Positions 24,701 through 37,422 of a DNA stretch of 64,000 nucleotides are shown here, piece after piece. Source of the stretch: Piromyces finnis (lineage: Eukaryota > Neocallimastigomycota > Neocallimastigomycetes > Neocallimastigales > Neocallimastigaceae); NCBI GenBank assembly GCA_002104945.1, contig MCFH01000021.1:186001-250000 (forward strand), given 5' to 3'. The position numbers and the translations under genes are program-made. The notes below the pieces were generated by a model. That model was not told the DNA's origin, made no database searches, and saw only the letters and a program-made list of their open reading frames with translations. Numbering within the stretch: position 1 is the stretch's first letter; every line of letters starts with the position of its first letter.

Positions 24701-26331
24701 AAAAGATGCTTAGAAGAGTTAATGAATGGGCCTTGTATAATGAAATGGAATTTGGTATCCAGAAATGTTCAACGATGGTGATTCGTCCCGAATCAATAGA
24801 AAATCAGAACAAGAGAGATCCAACATTTTACTTAGCAGGACAACCCATTCCAACTACTGATTGCTATACTTATCTTGGTGTTCCATTTGATAAGAATCTG
24901 TCCCTTAAACCAGTAATTAAAGCTCTTAATAACAAGGTTTTGAAAGGGCTTTTCTCAGTCAGTAAATTCTTAAGAAATCCTAATATTCCTATTCCCTTCA
25001 AAAAGCTAGTACTTAACTCACAAGTGATTAGCAGAGTTTCATACTTTGCACCATTACTTGGATCCAACAAAGCTAGGTCTAGGATTGCTCAGAAGCATGT
25101 TAACAAAGGAATACGATGGGTTGCCGGAGTTCATAAAGCTGTATCGTTTATATCTTTATACTCTATTTCAAAAGATTTGAATATTCCTCCATTGTCAGCC
25201 AAATGTGCTTTAGCTCAGGTTAGATGTTTTAACAAATGGAAAAACTCAAATTGTATTATCTCACACCTTGTCAATTACATTCCTAAATTTAGAAAATACA
25301 CGTGGTGCAAATCAAGTAGGACACTTGATAAAAAATTAAAGAAACATGGAGATGTTAAAGCAGTTAAAAACTTTTATTGGAAAGATCTCAAAGGGAATTC
25401 AATCAAAGCGCAATATTATGATGATAATAAATTTATTGAAACTAAAGATTTTATTAAATTATGTTATGAATACCCAGAGTTTGCCTATGGCTTCTACTGG
25501 CTATTGAAAGCAAGAAGCGGATACAAGTTGGATGCTAGAGTTGCCAAAGCTGCCAAATTTGTTGATCCAGTTTGTCCTAACTACTGTCCATGTTGCAAGT
25601 GTGGTGTTCAAAGTATTAAACATTGGTTATTAGATTGTCCAACATTTAGAGATATCCGTATTAAACATTATGATTCCATAGTCCAGCTATTAAATTTTTT
25701 CAGTCAACGTAATTCCAATAGTCCTATCAATAATAATGAAATTGATAATATCAGTAGAGATAGTAATAACATTAATAGTAATAGTAACAATAGTAGTAAT
25801 AACAATAGTAATAGTAACAATAGTAGTAATAACAATAGTAATAGTAACAATAGTAATAATAACAATAGTAGTAATAGAAATAGTAATAATAACAATAGTA
25901 GTAATAGAAATAATAATATTAGTAATGATAGCAATAGTGAAGATAATAATTCTAATTTAGATAGTAATTTAGTTAATGATAGTAATAGTTCTAATAATCC
26001 GGTGAATATTAATGTGTATGATTATTCTAGTGTGTGCAGTAAAATATTTAAATTCCTTCTTGGGGGAAGAAGTTTTAACAATATCAATTACAATTCAAGG
26101 GAATGGAAAGAACTTTGTAAACGTCAGATTCAATCTGGTACTAATGAAGGAACACCATTCTTGACGGTAACCGCGGAACTTCTAACCAAAATCATGCCTT
26201 TTGCTATTGGCCAGCAATGGTCAATGTTCAAAAGGTTTGAAGCAACATCCAAGAGCGTCAATGCTGAAGAAACAGTAAGACAGGCCAGGAGGGCCAGCGC
26301 AACCAATGGAGATCATAATTTTGTTCCATGA
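21757..26331 (+). pseudogene. LINE polyprotein (endonuclease + reverse transcriptase) with one internal stop
   Basis: One frame of 1525 codons is interrupted only by TAA at 24505-24507; both parts (21757-24507 and 24508-26331) are in the same frame. From the N-terminus there is a basic region, a Gln-rich QQS repeat, an Asn/Ser linker and an APE endonuclease (about residues 240-470: SWNTNGW, FQETG, VGDFNMS, DIDHALI, SDHKPL). The reverse transcriptase follows (about 700-1020: GPDGIPIEFYKA, NYRGISLINNG, FLDLRKAYDSVP, GVRQGCPLSP and the catalytic GLFADDIVI). Then come a thumb region, a CCHC-type knuckle (CPCCKCG...HWLLDC), a 60-residue Asn/Ser repeat and a conserved end. The stop falls between RT motifs, just before GVRQGCPLSP, so catalytic Asp residues are missing from any product that ends there. 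A reverse transcriptase from this copy needs readthrough; a related active copy may lack the stop. Confidence 0.93.
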
Positions 26332-26568
26332 CAAAATTTTGATCTTTGGCTCGGTGTCCCATTGGAAGTCAAATACAATTATTATACTTTAGTATGATAG
26401 TGGCTTTCTTACTTTAATTAAAATTACTAGAATACATTATACCCAATTTTTATTCATTTGTGTTTATTTAAACATATTTTTTTTTATTTTTATTTTAATT
26501 TTAATTTTTTTATTACATGTATTATAATTTTAATTAAATTAATAATAAAGTTTAAAATATTTGATGCC

Positions 26569-26609
<41 letters not shown>

Positions 26610-26612
<3 letters not shown>

Positions 26613-26620
26613 TTACGAGT
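26610..26620 (+). repeat. Right target-site duplication of LINE copy 2
   Basis: GGGTTACGAGT directly after the A38 tail, identical to 20978-20988. Confidence 0.93.
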
Positions 26621-27650
26621 AAATAGAATCGCATCAAATTTACATTATTAAGGTGACTTAATTCTAATACAAGAATTATTATAGGCTTTTGTGAAATGCA
26701 AGCTATCAAAAATTTACATTTAGTATCTAATGTCAATTCCAAGAAAATTCAACATTTTATCTAGTCAGATAATTTAGTATAATAATAAAATATTATTTTA
26801 ATGTTCTATTTGATATAATATTTCCTTTAGAAGTAAAACTAATTATTAAAGATCTTAATAATAAAGTTTAAAAAATACTTTTTTTTTTTTACCTAATATA
26901 ATTTAGAAAATGTTTGTAAAGTTAAATCATTTATATTATTAACCCAAGTTAAACCCTTCAAAAAATTCAAGTTATATTTTTTTTTTATTTTTTTATATTA
27001 TAAAGTATATCATAAATTTTAAAAACCAAATATATAAAATTAATTACAATTAAAATAGAATTGGAAAAATTATTTATTTCATTAATTTTTATTATTACCA
27101 TCTTAAATTGTTATATAATATCTAATAGCTTTTGAAAAAATGTAACAAATATAAATTTAAAGCTAAAATTATTAAAACTGTTAAAATAATTGATAATGTT
27201 TTTATTATAAGAATGGCAATCAGGGCTAGTATCTAACAATCCAATTAATAATAATATATTGTAATTAATAATAATACTTTATCAATGATAATTCTGATAA
27301 TTCAATAGATATTAATATTCTGGTGTATACAAAAATTTTAAATTTTTTTATAAGTGATAAAGTATAAAAAGTAGAACGAAATTAAAATTATAATGAAATA
27401 GAAAGGTAAATTAGTATTAATAATCTACTTCACAGACAAAATTTTGTGTTAAAGTAATAAATAAAAATATAATTAAGCTGTGTATAAATTTTTCAAAACT
27501 TAGATAATACGTATGATATGGCATAAATATTGTATAAGTCTAAAAGTACATTATATATAAACATATAGATATAGTAAATATAAAAAAAAAAATTGGAAAG
27601 AATTTAGAGTCGATATTTTGGAAAAATTTAATTATGATTAAAGTTTAAAT
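26621..27650 (+). pseudogene. Decayed older LINE relic (right side)
   Basis: Blocks similar to the LINE occur in the same order and orientation. About 26704-26745 resembles 24460-24505 (TCAAAAATTTA...TCTAATGTCAA). About 26800-26875 resembles 24880-24945 (TTTGAT...ATTAAAGCTCTTAATAA). About 27285-27360 resembles 25975-26065. The relic has lost all long open frames. The younger LINE sits inside it. Confidence 0.7.
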
Positions 27651-28044
27651 AATAATAATAAAAAAAAAATAGAATAATCCTTAAGAATAAAATTTTCAGC
27701 TTAAAAATTTTTGATGTATCACAGCTATAATTGAATTGATATAATTATATTAGTAATTTATTAACACTACATAAAAAAATTATCAATAATATCATTTTAT
27801 ATATATTAAATATATTAAAACATATTGTAGAAAAATGTCAATAAAATGACTTTTATTTTTAAATATTTTTTTTTCTGAAAAAAAAATTAAAAAAAAATAA
27901 AAATAATTTATAAAAAGCAATAATACATAAAAAGTATAGTAATAGTAATATAATAAACAATTGATATTCATATTATATTTATGTTTTTATAATTTATATG
28001 ACATTTAAATAATAATAAAATAAAAAGATATAATTAAAATTAAA
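27651..28044. other. Upstream region of the Sel1-repeat gene
   Basis: A+T-rich with several A or T homopolymers. Presumed promoter and leader of the gene at 28045; no motif recognised. Confidence 0.5.
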
Positions 28045-31000
28045 ATGAAGGAAGAAAAAATTTTTAAAAAAAAAGCACAATCCATAAAAAATCCACATGA
28101 AAGATGTAAATATTTAGTAAATGAATTTATTAATTCTTCTTCTATACAAAATGAAAAGATTAAACAAAAGACTATAAGAAAACTACTCATTTCATTAGCT
28201 GGTGTGAATTGTCCAGAAGCTTATTTATATCTTGGTAAATTGTATTATTTACCAAATAATAATATTGATAAAGCCTACAATTCATTTAAAAATGCAGTTA
28301 AAAAAGGATATCCATTGGCATACTATGAATTTGGTTACATGGTAGAAAATGGTTTAGGTTGTAAAAGATCAAAGGCTAAAGCAGTTGGTTGTTGTAAGTA
28401 ATTTTTATTAATTCTATTGTTTAATATTAATATAAAATTCGAGATAATAAGAATTTATAAATGACATAAATATATAACTGCTTTCATTGAAATAATAATA
28501 ATCAATTTTTCAATTTAATAATAATAAAATAAAATACCTTTGAGTTTGAAAAGAAAAAAACAATTATAATGAAAAAAATAACAATGTTTTTAATTTAAAA
28601 ACAATTAAAAATTAATAACTATAGAAATTTAATATAATTTTTAACATAATAATTTAATACCTTTATTTTATTATTTTATATAGATATTAAAGCAGCTTCT
28701 TGTGGTTCTATTGATGCTATGTATAGACTTGGAACAGCTTATATATATAAAGAATTAGGTCTTGACAGTATTTCAAATGGAATCAAATATTTAGATAAAG
28801 CAACTGTCCTTGGTCATGGTGAGGCTGCATACAAATTAAGTAATATCTATGAAAAAGGTATTAATGGTTATTTAAATCCAAACGAACAAGAAGCATTACA
28901 TTATTTAAAAGAATCTGCTGAATTATTATATACTCCAGCTTTAGATAAATTAGGTTGGACATATGAAAATGGTAGAATGGTACTTATATAGCTTTTTTTT
29001 TTATCTATGTACTTAATTTATTAAATGTAATTATAATAGTTTAATAATAGTTATTAATATATTACTATATTTAAATAAAAGGGTAATAAAAGAGATAATA
29101 GTAAAGCATTTTATTACTATTTACAAGCATCTAACAATGGCTATGCTCAGTCTATGTATTCATTAGCTGGTTTAATTATGGACAATACTGAACTAGATGA
29201 TAAATTAGCATATTACTGGATGCTTAAAGCAACAAAAACTGCAGATCCATTAAATAAAGCTTTTTATGGTATGGGTGTATTTTATGAATATGGTATTGGT
29301 ATTGCAAAAAATCTTGTCGCTGCACTTGATTGGTATCGAAAAGCAAAAGATAATGATGTACCAGATGCCGATAAAAAAATAAAAGACTTAGAAACCAAAA
29401 TTATTAATTTAACAAATAATGATCAGTATCAAAATAATAATAATAATAATAGTAATAACAACGAGCAAAATAATATAAGTGTAATCAATAGTAATACTGA
29501 TTATTCATATTCCCCAATCGTTATGCCATCTCCAGCAATTACATTACAATCCAACTTAAATAATAATAATGTTATTATTACAAAGGATCAATTAAAAGAT
29601 ATAAATCTTTCTATTGATTCTGAAGGTCATGTTATTCCTTCAAATAAAAATAGATTATCTGATTCAAATATTAGTAAAACAAGTAATAATGGTGATTCAA
29701 GTGTTCAAGTTAATGTTAATTCAAATGTTAATAATGAAAACAATACACCTACAAATATTAATAATAATAATTTAGTAGTTTTAACCAATCCTAAAAGATT
29801 ATCCAGTCTTAATGTTGATATTAATGATGATATGAGTCTATCAAACACTGTTGAAACAAAAATTAATAATAACGAAAATAACATTATTACAAATTCGTCA
29901 CCACAAAAGGAAAATATTCAATTATATGAAGATGAAAACAAAAATTACATAATAATTCCACCTGAAAGAAAATGTATTCCTGTTTTATCTCCTCTTGTGT
30001 CATCTAAATCAGTAAAATCAAATGATGAAATTTTAGAAAATGAAATGGAACCTGTAAGTAAAATTAAAAATCTCAACGAATTAAGTATGGAAGTTGCAAA
30101 AAAGGTTTCTGTTGAATTAAATAATCCAAGCGATAAGTTATATAAACCAGAATTATACAAAATAGATAGCAAAGGTAACATTGAATTAAGTGAGAATAAT
30201 GATGAATGTAAAGAGAATATTTTATTAGAGTCTATTGATGAAAAACTGAGATCAACTGATAGTGAACGTTTATTGGATATTCCAAAAGTTACAATAAGCA
30301 TGTCAGAGGATGCTTCTTTGTATGTTCCAAAAAGAATATCATCATATAATGATATTACTTATAAATTTGATGAAATAATCAATAATAATAATACTAATAA
30401 TGAAAATGGAAATGACGATGATGATGATAATGATGAAGATGATAATGAGAATGAAAATGAAAATGAAATGGATGATAATTTATTAGATGCTGATGTTGAA
30501 AACTTTAATTATGATCCAGTTAAATTAAATAGTGATATTAACGAAGAATTCTCAATTTCTAAAATCAAGGCTAGCAAAAGTATCAAAACTTATATTCCAC
30601 TTCCAAAGAGATTTGAGTCTCATGATAATCCAAGTAATTATTTTATATATTATAAATTCTTCTCATATATAATAAAATATAATTATAATTTAAATATATA
30701 TATATATTAATAAAAACCTTTATAATTTTAAATTTATTATAGTTACAAATGGAATAATTAATAGCTCTACTGTTAGTTCAACATCATTTGTTGACCATTT
30801 CAATGATTTATCAAAACAAACTATATTAAATTATGTTGAAAGTTCCGAAAAAGATTATATAGATAGTATTAATATTAATAAAAAAGATAATGACGTTGAT
30901 AATCATATTAAATTTATTGATCGAAAGGAAAGTAAACGTATATTTAATGAAGAAGTTAAATTATCTGATGAAGAACGTACTGTCAATAGTAATGAATGGA

Positions 31001-31398
31001 TATATAGACATCCAACTGTATTATCTATTACGACAGATTCATCAGATCAAGTTTTTTCATTAAAAAATGGTTTAAATAATATTCAAGAAAAAAGAAATGA
31101 TTTACATCGTATTAGCGAGTCAAGTAATATTGCTACTGTAGATTATCCAATCCATAAATCTAGTAATAATAGTTACAATCAATATGCATCAAATATTTCT
31201 AGTCCATTAGCTAGATCAGATATTCCATCTACAAGACATATTAGTCCTATAACTCAATCTTCTGTACCACCATCTACACCACCACGAAAGCAAAGTAACA
31301 ATCAGTATACTAGTCCATTGATTCAGTCACATTGTCAACAAAGTCCAATAATTTTACCTGCAACTGTTCCTAAACCACCACCAAGAAAATTTATATAA
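28045..31398 (+). CDS. Skt5/Chs4-like Sel1-repeat protein (chitin synthase regulator family)
   Basis: Four exons close in phase to 950 residues: 28045-28393, 28684-28979, 29082-30633 and 30743-31398. Seven Sel1-like repeats fill about residues 50-330, each with the A-x4-G-x2-Y and KA/W-Y-x-KA pattern (PEAYLYLGKLYY, YEFGYMVENGLG, AMYRLGTAYIYKE, AAYKLSNIYEKG, ALDKLGWTYENG, SMYSLAGLIMD, FYGMGVFYEYGIG). Number and spacing resemble Skt5/Chs4 proteins, which activate and localise chitin synthase. The C-terminal 600 residues are low-complexity: Asn runs, an Asp/Glu-rich block near 30415-30480, and a Ser/Pro-rich end with PPSTPPRK and KPPPRKFI, good candidates for SH3 binding. The C-terminal CaaX box of yeast Skt5 is absent. 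The chitin role is inferred from repeat layout alone; other Sel1 adaptors are possible. Confidence 0.85.
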
Positions 31399-31797
31399 TA
31401 TAAACTTTATATATATAAAGTTGTTTACATATATATATATTTTTTATTATAATGAGTAAATAATATGTAAAAAATGAATGAGTAGAGATAAATAAATTCA
31501 GATAACATATATATATATATTATAAGTCAAAATAAAAAAAAATAAAAATAAAAGTAAAAAAAATATATAAGCAAATAATTATAATAATAATAAATTATGA
31601 AATTTATTGTTTAAATGGTAAATTAATAAAAATAAAGCTTACAGATTATTTGTACAATTAATATCGAAAATAAAACTAATTTGAATTCAACATTTCACCA
31701 TATGCAATGTTTTGAATTATATATATAAATTACTCTATTGAGTATATTCAAAATTGTAAAATTTCTTTTTGTAATTTAAAATAATAAATATAAATAA
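31399..31797. other. Spacer between the Sel1-repeat gene and tRNA-Thr
   Basis: A+T-rich. A TTTT run on the minus strand at 31778-31781, 17 bases after the tRNA 3' end, is the likely RNA polymerase III terminator. Confidence 0.6.
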
Positions 31798-31869
31798 TGC
31801 CTACTAGCGGGATTGAACCACTGATCTTCGCTTTACGAGAGCGACGCTCTACCACTAAGCCAAGCAGGC
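31798..31869 (-). tRNA. tRNA-Thr (anticodon CGT)
   Basis: A 72-base cloverleaf. The acceptor stem is GCCTGCT with AGTAGGC and discriminator A; the D arm is GGCTTAGTGGTAGAGC. The anticodon stem TCGCT/AGCGA encloses the loop CTCGTAA, giving anticodon CGT (reads ACG, Thr). The T arm is AGTGG-TTCAATC-CCGCT. There is no intron. G1-C72, C2-G71 and A73 fit a threonine tRNA. Confidence 0.95.
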
Positions 31870-31880
31870 ATCATATAAAA

Positions 31881-33822
31881 TTGATTGATACGCTACTCAC
31901 ATAAAAACGTAATAAAAACTAGCCGAATAAACACGACTTAACCCATAGCGACTTATAATAAAAATAAAAGATAATAACCCTTAAAAATGAATAAATAATA
32001 ATTTTATGGAAATATAACCCTTTCTTTTAAATAAATAATATTCTCTTTATTAAATAATAAATTATGAATAAAAACGACTTAATAGAGATAATAATAAAAT
32101 AAATTATTAAATAAAATAAAACGACTCAATCCAAAAATGTATTAAAATAATAAAATAATAATAAGTAAATAAAAATGAATAAATAAACTAAAAAAAAATA
32201 AAATGATATACATTAAATTATTAATTCTAGTGTTTTATCCAAGTGTTCTTTAGAAATTCTTTCAAACTTATATATATAAATTAACAAATAAATAACTGAG
32301 TAATTATTACTAAAAGTGATTAATTTAAAGCCTGGAAATAGAACAATAATAACAATTTTAAAGATAAAATACAGAACTCTTTTATGTTTCTGTATAAAAT
32401 GTGTTTATATTAATTGATACTTTTAATATTTGATTTTATTAATTTTATTTTAATTTTTATTTTAATTTTTATTTTAATTTTATTTTAATATTATTTTAAT
32501 TTTAAATTTTAATTATTTTATTCAAGGTATTATACATTTAATGATAGTTAATGATAATTTATAATAGTTTTTCTAATTTTAAACATTTTGAAGTAATAAG
32601 AAAATCAAATAAGTAATATTCTATAACATTTTTATAATATTAAGACATAATTTTAATTTATTCTTTAATTTTAATAAATAATCACAATAGTAATAATAAT
32701 TAATAGTTAAAAATAATAATACATGTAATAAATGAAAAATGTATAAAAAGAAGATAAAATTCTTCTTTATAAAAAAGGGGGACAATAAATAGACAATAAA
32801 TAAATTATAAATATAATAAAGAGATAATTTAAACATAATAAAAAGAGTTTATTTTCGAGTTTTTGAGTGATTTATTTGTTAATTATAAAACATATTTTAT
32901 TTTATTTTAAATTTATTGTTTCATCATAAATATTAGAATTTATTATTTATTAAAAATATTATATTATTCAAAAATATATCGGTCAACGCATCATGATGAT
33001 AAATAATGAAATTAATAAATATAAAATTATTATTATACCTGATTTTTAAGTTAACCCTAAAAGTAACTTTAAACAAGTTATAGTTTAATTAAGTACTTTA
33101 CCAAAATTCTTAAATAAAATTAATCCTAAACACTGCATATATTTTGATTATTGAAAGAAAATAATAAACTTTAATTAATCGAGATCAAAATATATAACTT
33201 TTGTTAAATTAATTGTTAAATTAAATATTTAATAACTTCGTTAGTAAATTACACTTTAAAAAGTAAACAAATATAATAATTCATGTTATAAAATAATATA
33301 ATTAAACACCTTTATTAAAACATTAAAAATAATTATTACTTTAATTAATTGTAAAATAAACAACTTTTTATATTCTTTAACTTTTAATTATTTCTTTCAT
33401 TGTTATTTCTAATTACTTTTATTACTTTTATTGTAAATAGTTATTAATTTTATTGTTTTAATGTAAATAGTTTAAATTCAAAAGAAAATATAAATACATG
33501 TAAATATTCTTATTTTAATCATTATTATTATTATTAATAAAGAAATATTATATAGTTAGATTAATATTTTATAATTTTAATAATCACTTTTATACTTAAA
33601 TAAATAAAATTTTAAATATTTAAATATTAGAAAAACAAGTGTTTCTAATAAAACAATTTAGTGTTTTAACAAAACGATTTTATTAATTTTTATAAAAACG
33701 ATTTTAAATCTTAATCAATATAACTTATATAGTTATAACAAAAGATATAATATAATAATCACTTTTTGAAGTAAAATTCAAAATTAAGATTATTATCAAA
33801 TTATATCATTGATTGATAACGG
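31881..33822 (+). repeat. 1.9-kb repeat family, copy A
   Basis: Begins 12 bases from the tRNA 5' end with TTGATTGATACGCTACTCAC and ends with GATTATTATCAAATTATATC and ATTGATTGATA. No credible ORF. A core at about 32978-33060 (TATCGGTCAACGCATCATGA and on to AAGTTAACCC) is the best-conserved part of the family. Nearly identical to copy B over most of its length. Confidence 0.85.
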
Positions 33823-34435
33823 ATTGGTAGTTATATTATAACTTTTTAACTACTTCTTCTGTTATCTTATATTGTTTTATCTCGACAGCTATTGTACGAG
33901 CTTTAACAATATCTACTAGTTTTATTAATTTATTTTAAGTTATTTTATAATTTTAATAGTTTTATTATTTTAATAATATTTATATAGAATAATAACACCA
34001 GATTTATTCTATAAAATATTATTTATTATTAACACAATAATTACAAATTAGAAAAGTTTAATTTCGTTTTTATATTTTCTTTTATTTATTGTTCTTACGC
34101 TCTTTTTAACAATAATTTTTATTATATAAAAACTTATTTTTGTCTTTTAAATATTATTATGTATTCACTAATTAATTATATTAACTATTATTAAAATTTA
34201 ACTTATTATTAATAATCTAAGTCTTCTTATTTTCTACTAAAAATTATTATTATTCTTTATATTAAAAATTATTTTTATAATTTAACCCAATCAAATATAT
34301 AAATTTATAAAATATTTGATTTTATGTAAATTATATTTTTATAATAAATTATATAAAATTATTTAATAATTATTTTATAATAAAATTTTCTAATAATATC
34401 AAATTTATAATATATTTATAATTATTATTTATCAT
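33823..34435. other. Spacer between repeat copies A and B
   Basis: About 610 bases, A+T-rich and absent between copies B and C. No feature recognised. Confidence 0.6.
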
Positions 34436-36356
34436 GATCAATACGCTACTCACATAAAAACATAATAAAAACTAACTGAATAAACACGACTTAACCCATA
34501 GTAACTTATAATAAAAATAAACGATAATAACCCTTAAAAATGAATGAATAATAATTTTATGAAAATATAACCCTTTCTTAAATAAATAATATTCTCTTTA
34601 TTATATAATAAATTCTGAATAAAAACGACCTAATAGTGATAATAATAAAATAAATTATTAAATAAAATAAAACGACTTAATCCAATAATGTACTAAAATA
34701 ATAAAATAATAATAAATAAATAAAAATGAATAAATAAACTAAAAATAAAATGTTATACATCAAATTATTAATTCTAGTGTTTTATCAAAGTGTTCTTTAG
34801 AAATTCTTTTAAACTTATAAATTAATAAATAACTAATTGAGTAATTATTACTAAAATGATAAACTTAAAACCTGGAAATAGAACAATAATAACAATTCTA
34901 AAGATAAAATACAGAGCTCTTTTATGTTCCTGTATAAAATGAGTGTTTATAATAATTGATACTTTTAATATTTTAATTTTGTTAAATTTTTATTTTAATT
35001 TTATTTTAATTTTATTTTAATATTATTTTAATTTTAAATTTTAATTATTTTATTCAAGGTATTATACATTTAATGATAGTCAATGATAATTTATAATAAT
35101 TTTTCTAAATTTAAACATTTTGAAGTAATAAGAAAATCAAATAAGTAATATTCTATAATATTTTATAATACTAAGACATAATTTTAATTTATTCTTTTAA
35201 TTTTAATAAATAATAACAATAGTAATAATAACATTTAATAGTTAAAAATAATGCATGTAATAAATGAAAATGTATAAAAGGAAGATAAAATTCTTCTTTA
35301 TAAAAAGGGGACAATAAATAGAGAATAAAAAGACCATAAACAGATAATAAATAAATTATAAAATATAATAAAGATTTAATTTAAAACATAATAAGAGTTT
35401 ATTTTCGAGTTTTGAGTGATTTATTTGTTAATTATAAAACATATTTTATTTTATTTTAAATTTATTGTTTCATCATAATAATATAGAATTTATTATTTAT
35501 TAAAAACATTATATTATTCACAAATATATCGGTCAACGCATCATGATGATAAATAATGAAATTAATAAATATAAAATTATTATTATACCTGATTTTTAAG
35601 TTAACCCTAAAAGTAACTTTAAACAAGTTATAGTTTAATTAAGTACTTTACCAAAATTCTTAAATAAAATTAATCCTAAACACTGCATATATTTTGATTA
35701 TTGAAAGAAAATAATAAACTTTAATTAATCGAGATCAAAATATATAACTCTTGTTAAATTAATTGTTAAATTAAATATTTAATAACTTCGTTAGTAAATT
35801 ACACTTTAAAAGTAAACAAATATAATAATTCATGTTATAAAATAATATAATTAAACACCTTTATTAAAACATTAAAAATAATTATTACTTTAATTAATTG
35901 TAAAATAAACAACTTTTTATATTCTTTAACTTTTAATTATTTCTTTTATTGTTATTTCTAATTACTTTTATTGTAAATAATTATTAATTTTATTGTTTTA
36001 ATGTAAATAGTTTAAATTTAAAAGAAAATATAAATACATGTAAATATTCTTATTTTAATCATTATTATTATTATTAATAAAGAAATATTATATAGTTAGA
36101 TTAATATTTTTATAATTTTAATAATCATTTTATTAAAATGTAATAAATAAAATTTTAAATAATTAAATATAAGAAAAATGAGTGTTTTTAATAAAACAAT
36201 TTAGCGTTTTAATAAAACAATTTTATTAGTTTTTATACAAATAATTTTAAGTCTTAAATAATATAACTTATACAGTTATAACTAAAGATATAATATAATA
36301 ATCACTTTTTGAAGTAAAATTCGAAATTAAGATTATTATCAAATTATATCCATTGA
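34436..36356 (+). repeat. 1.9-kb repeat family, copy B
   Basis: A direct repeat of copy A, from ATCAATACGCTACTCAC to CAAATTATATCCATTGATT. It differs by scattered substitutions and short indels. It abuts copy C head to tail. Confidence 0.85.
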
Positions 36357-37175
36357 TTAGTATGCTACTCATATAAAAACATAATAAAAACTAACTGAAT
36401 AAACACGACTTAACCCATAGTGACTTATAGCAAAAATAAATGATAATAACCCTTTAAAATGAATGAATAATAATTTTATAAAATATAACCCTTTCTTTAA
36501 ATAAATGATATTCTCTTTATTATATAATAAATTCTGAATAAAAACAGCTTAATAGAGATAATAATATAATAAATTATTAAATAAACTAAAACGACTTAAT
36601 CCAAAAATGTATTAAAATAATAAAATAATAATAATAAATAAAAATGAGAATAAATAAACTAAAAATAAAATGGTATACATCAAATTATTAATTCTAGTGT
36701 TTTATCCAAGTGTTCCTTAGAAATTCTTTTAAATTTATATATATAAATTAATAAATAAATAATTGAGTAATTATTACTAAAAGTGATAAACTTAAAACCT
36801 GGAAATAGAACAATGATAACGATTTTAAGATAAAATACAAAACTCTTTTATGTTTCTGTATAATATGAGTATTTATAATAATTGATACCTTTAATATTTT
36901 AATTTTATTTTAATTTTATTTTAATTTTATTTTAATTTTATATTTTAATTATTTTATTTAAGGTATTATACATTTAGTGATAGTTAATGATAGTTTATAA
37001 TAATTTTGTTTAAATTTAAACATTTTGAATAAGAAAATCAAATAAGTAATGTTCTATAATATTTTATAATACTAAGACATAATTTTAATTTATTCTTCTA
37101 ATTTCTAATTTTAATAAATAATGACAATAGTAATAATATAGTAATAATAATACATGTAATAAATGAAAAATATAT
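36357..37175 (+). repeat. 1.9-kb repeat family, copy C (left part only)
   Basis: Starts TAGTATGCTACTCATATAAA directly after copy B and follows the family to about 37175 (AATACATGTAATAAATGAAAAA), where similarity stops. Confidence 0.8.
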
Positions 37176-37422
37176 TTCAATATTAAATATTGATTTATTA
37201 TTATAATATTATTTTATTATTTAATATTTATTAATATTTAATATGTTATAATTTCTAAATAGATAAAATATTGAGAATATATAACTATTCTATTAACTAT
37301 CTATTCTATACTATTATAACTTAATTATTTAATTAATTTCATAGAATATTTTACTATTCTTTATGAAATTTTTATATAGAAAAACTTATATTTACCTTAT
37401 TTTGATTCTCCGGTTCGAAGGA

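Larger units (their letters stand above)
20978..26620 (+). mobile_element. Full-length LINE, copy 2, with target duplications and A38 tail
   Basis: The element proper runs from 20989 to 26609. It is flanked by the identical 11-base direct repeats GGGTTACGAGT at 20978-20988 and 26610-26620, and it ends in 38 uninterrupted A residues (26572-26609). It carries a 5' leader with one truncated monomer, a single long coding region (21757-26331) and a 240-base 3' UTR. The clean duplications and long pure tail indicate a recent target-primed insertion. It went into an older, decayed relative. The coding region has one in-frame stop. Confidence 0.96.

Noticed and set aside
25704-25934. Poly-Leu frame opposite to the LINE C-terminal part
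   Set aside because: It is the antisense reading of the Asn/Ser codon repeat of the polyprotein.
32621-32836. Hydrophobic 71-codon frame in repeat copy A
   Set aside because: The frame is not kept in copy B and is only repeat sequence read through; no family resemblance.
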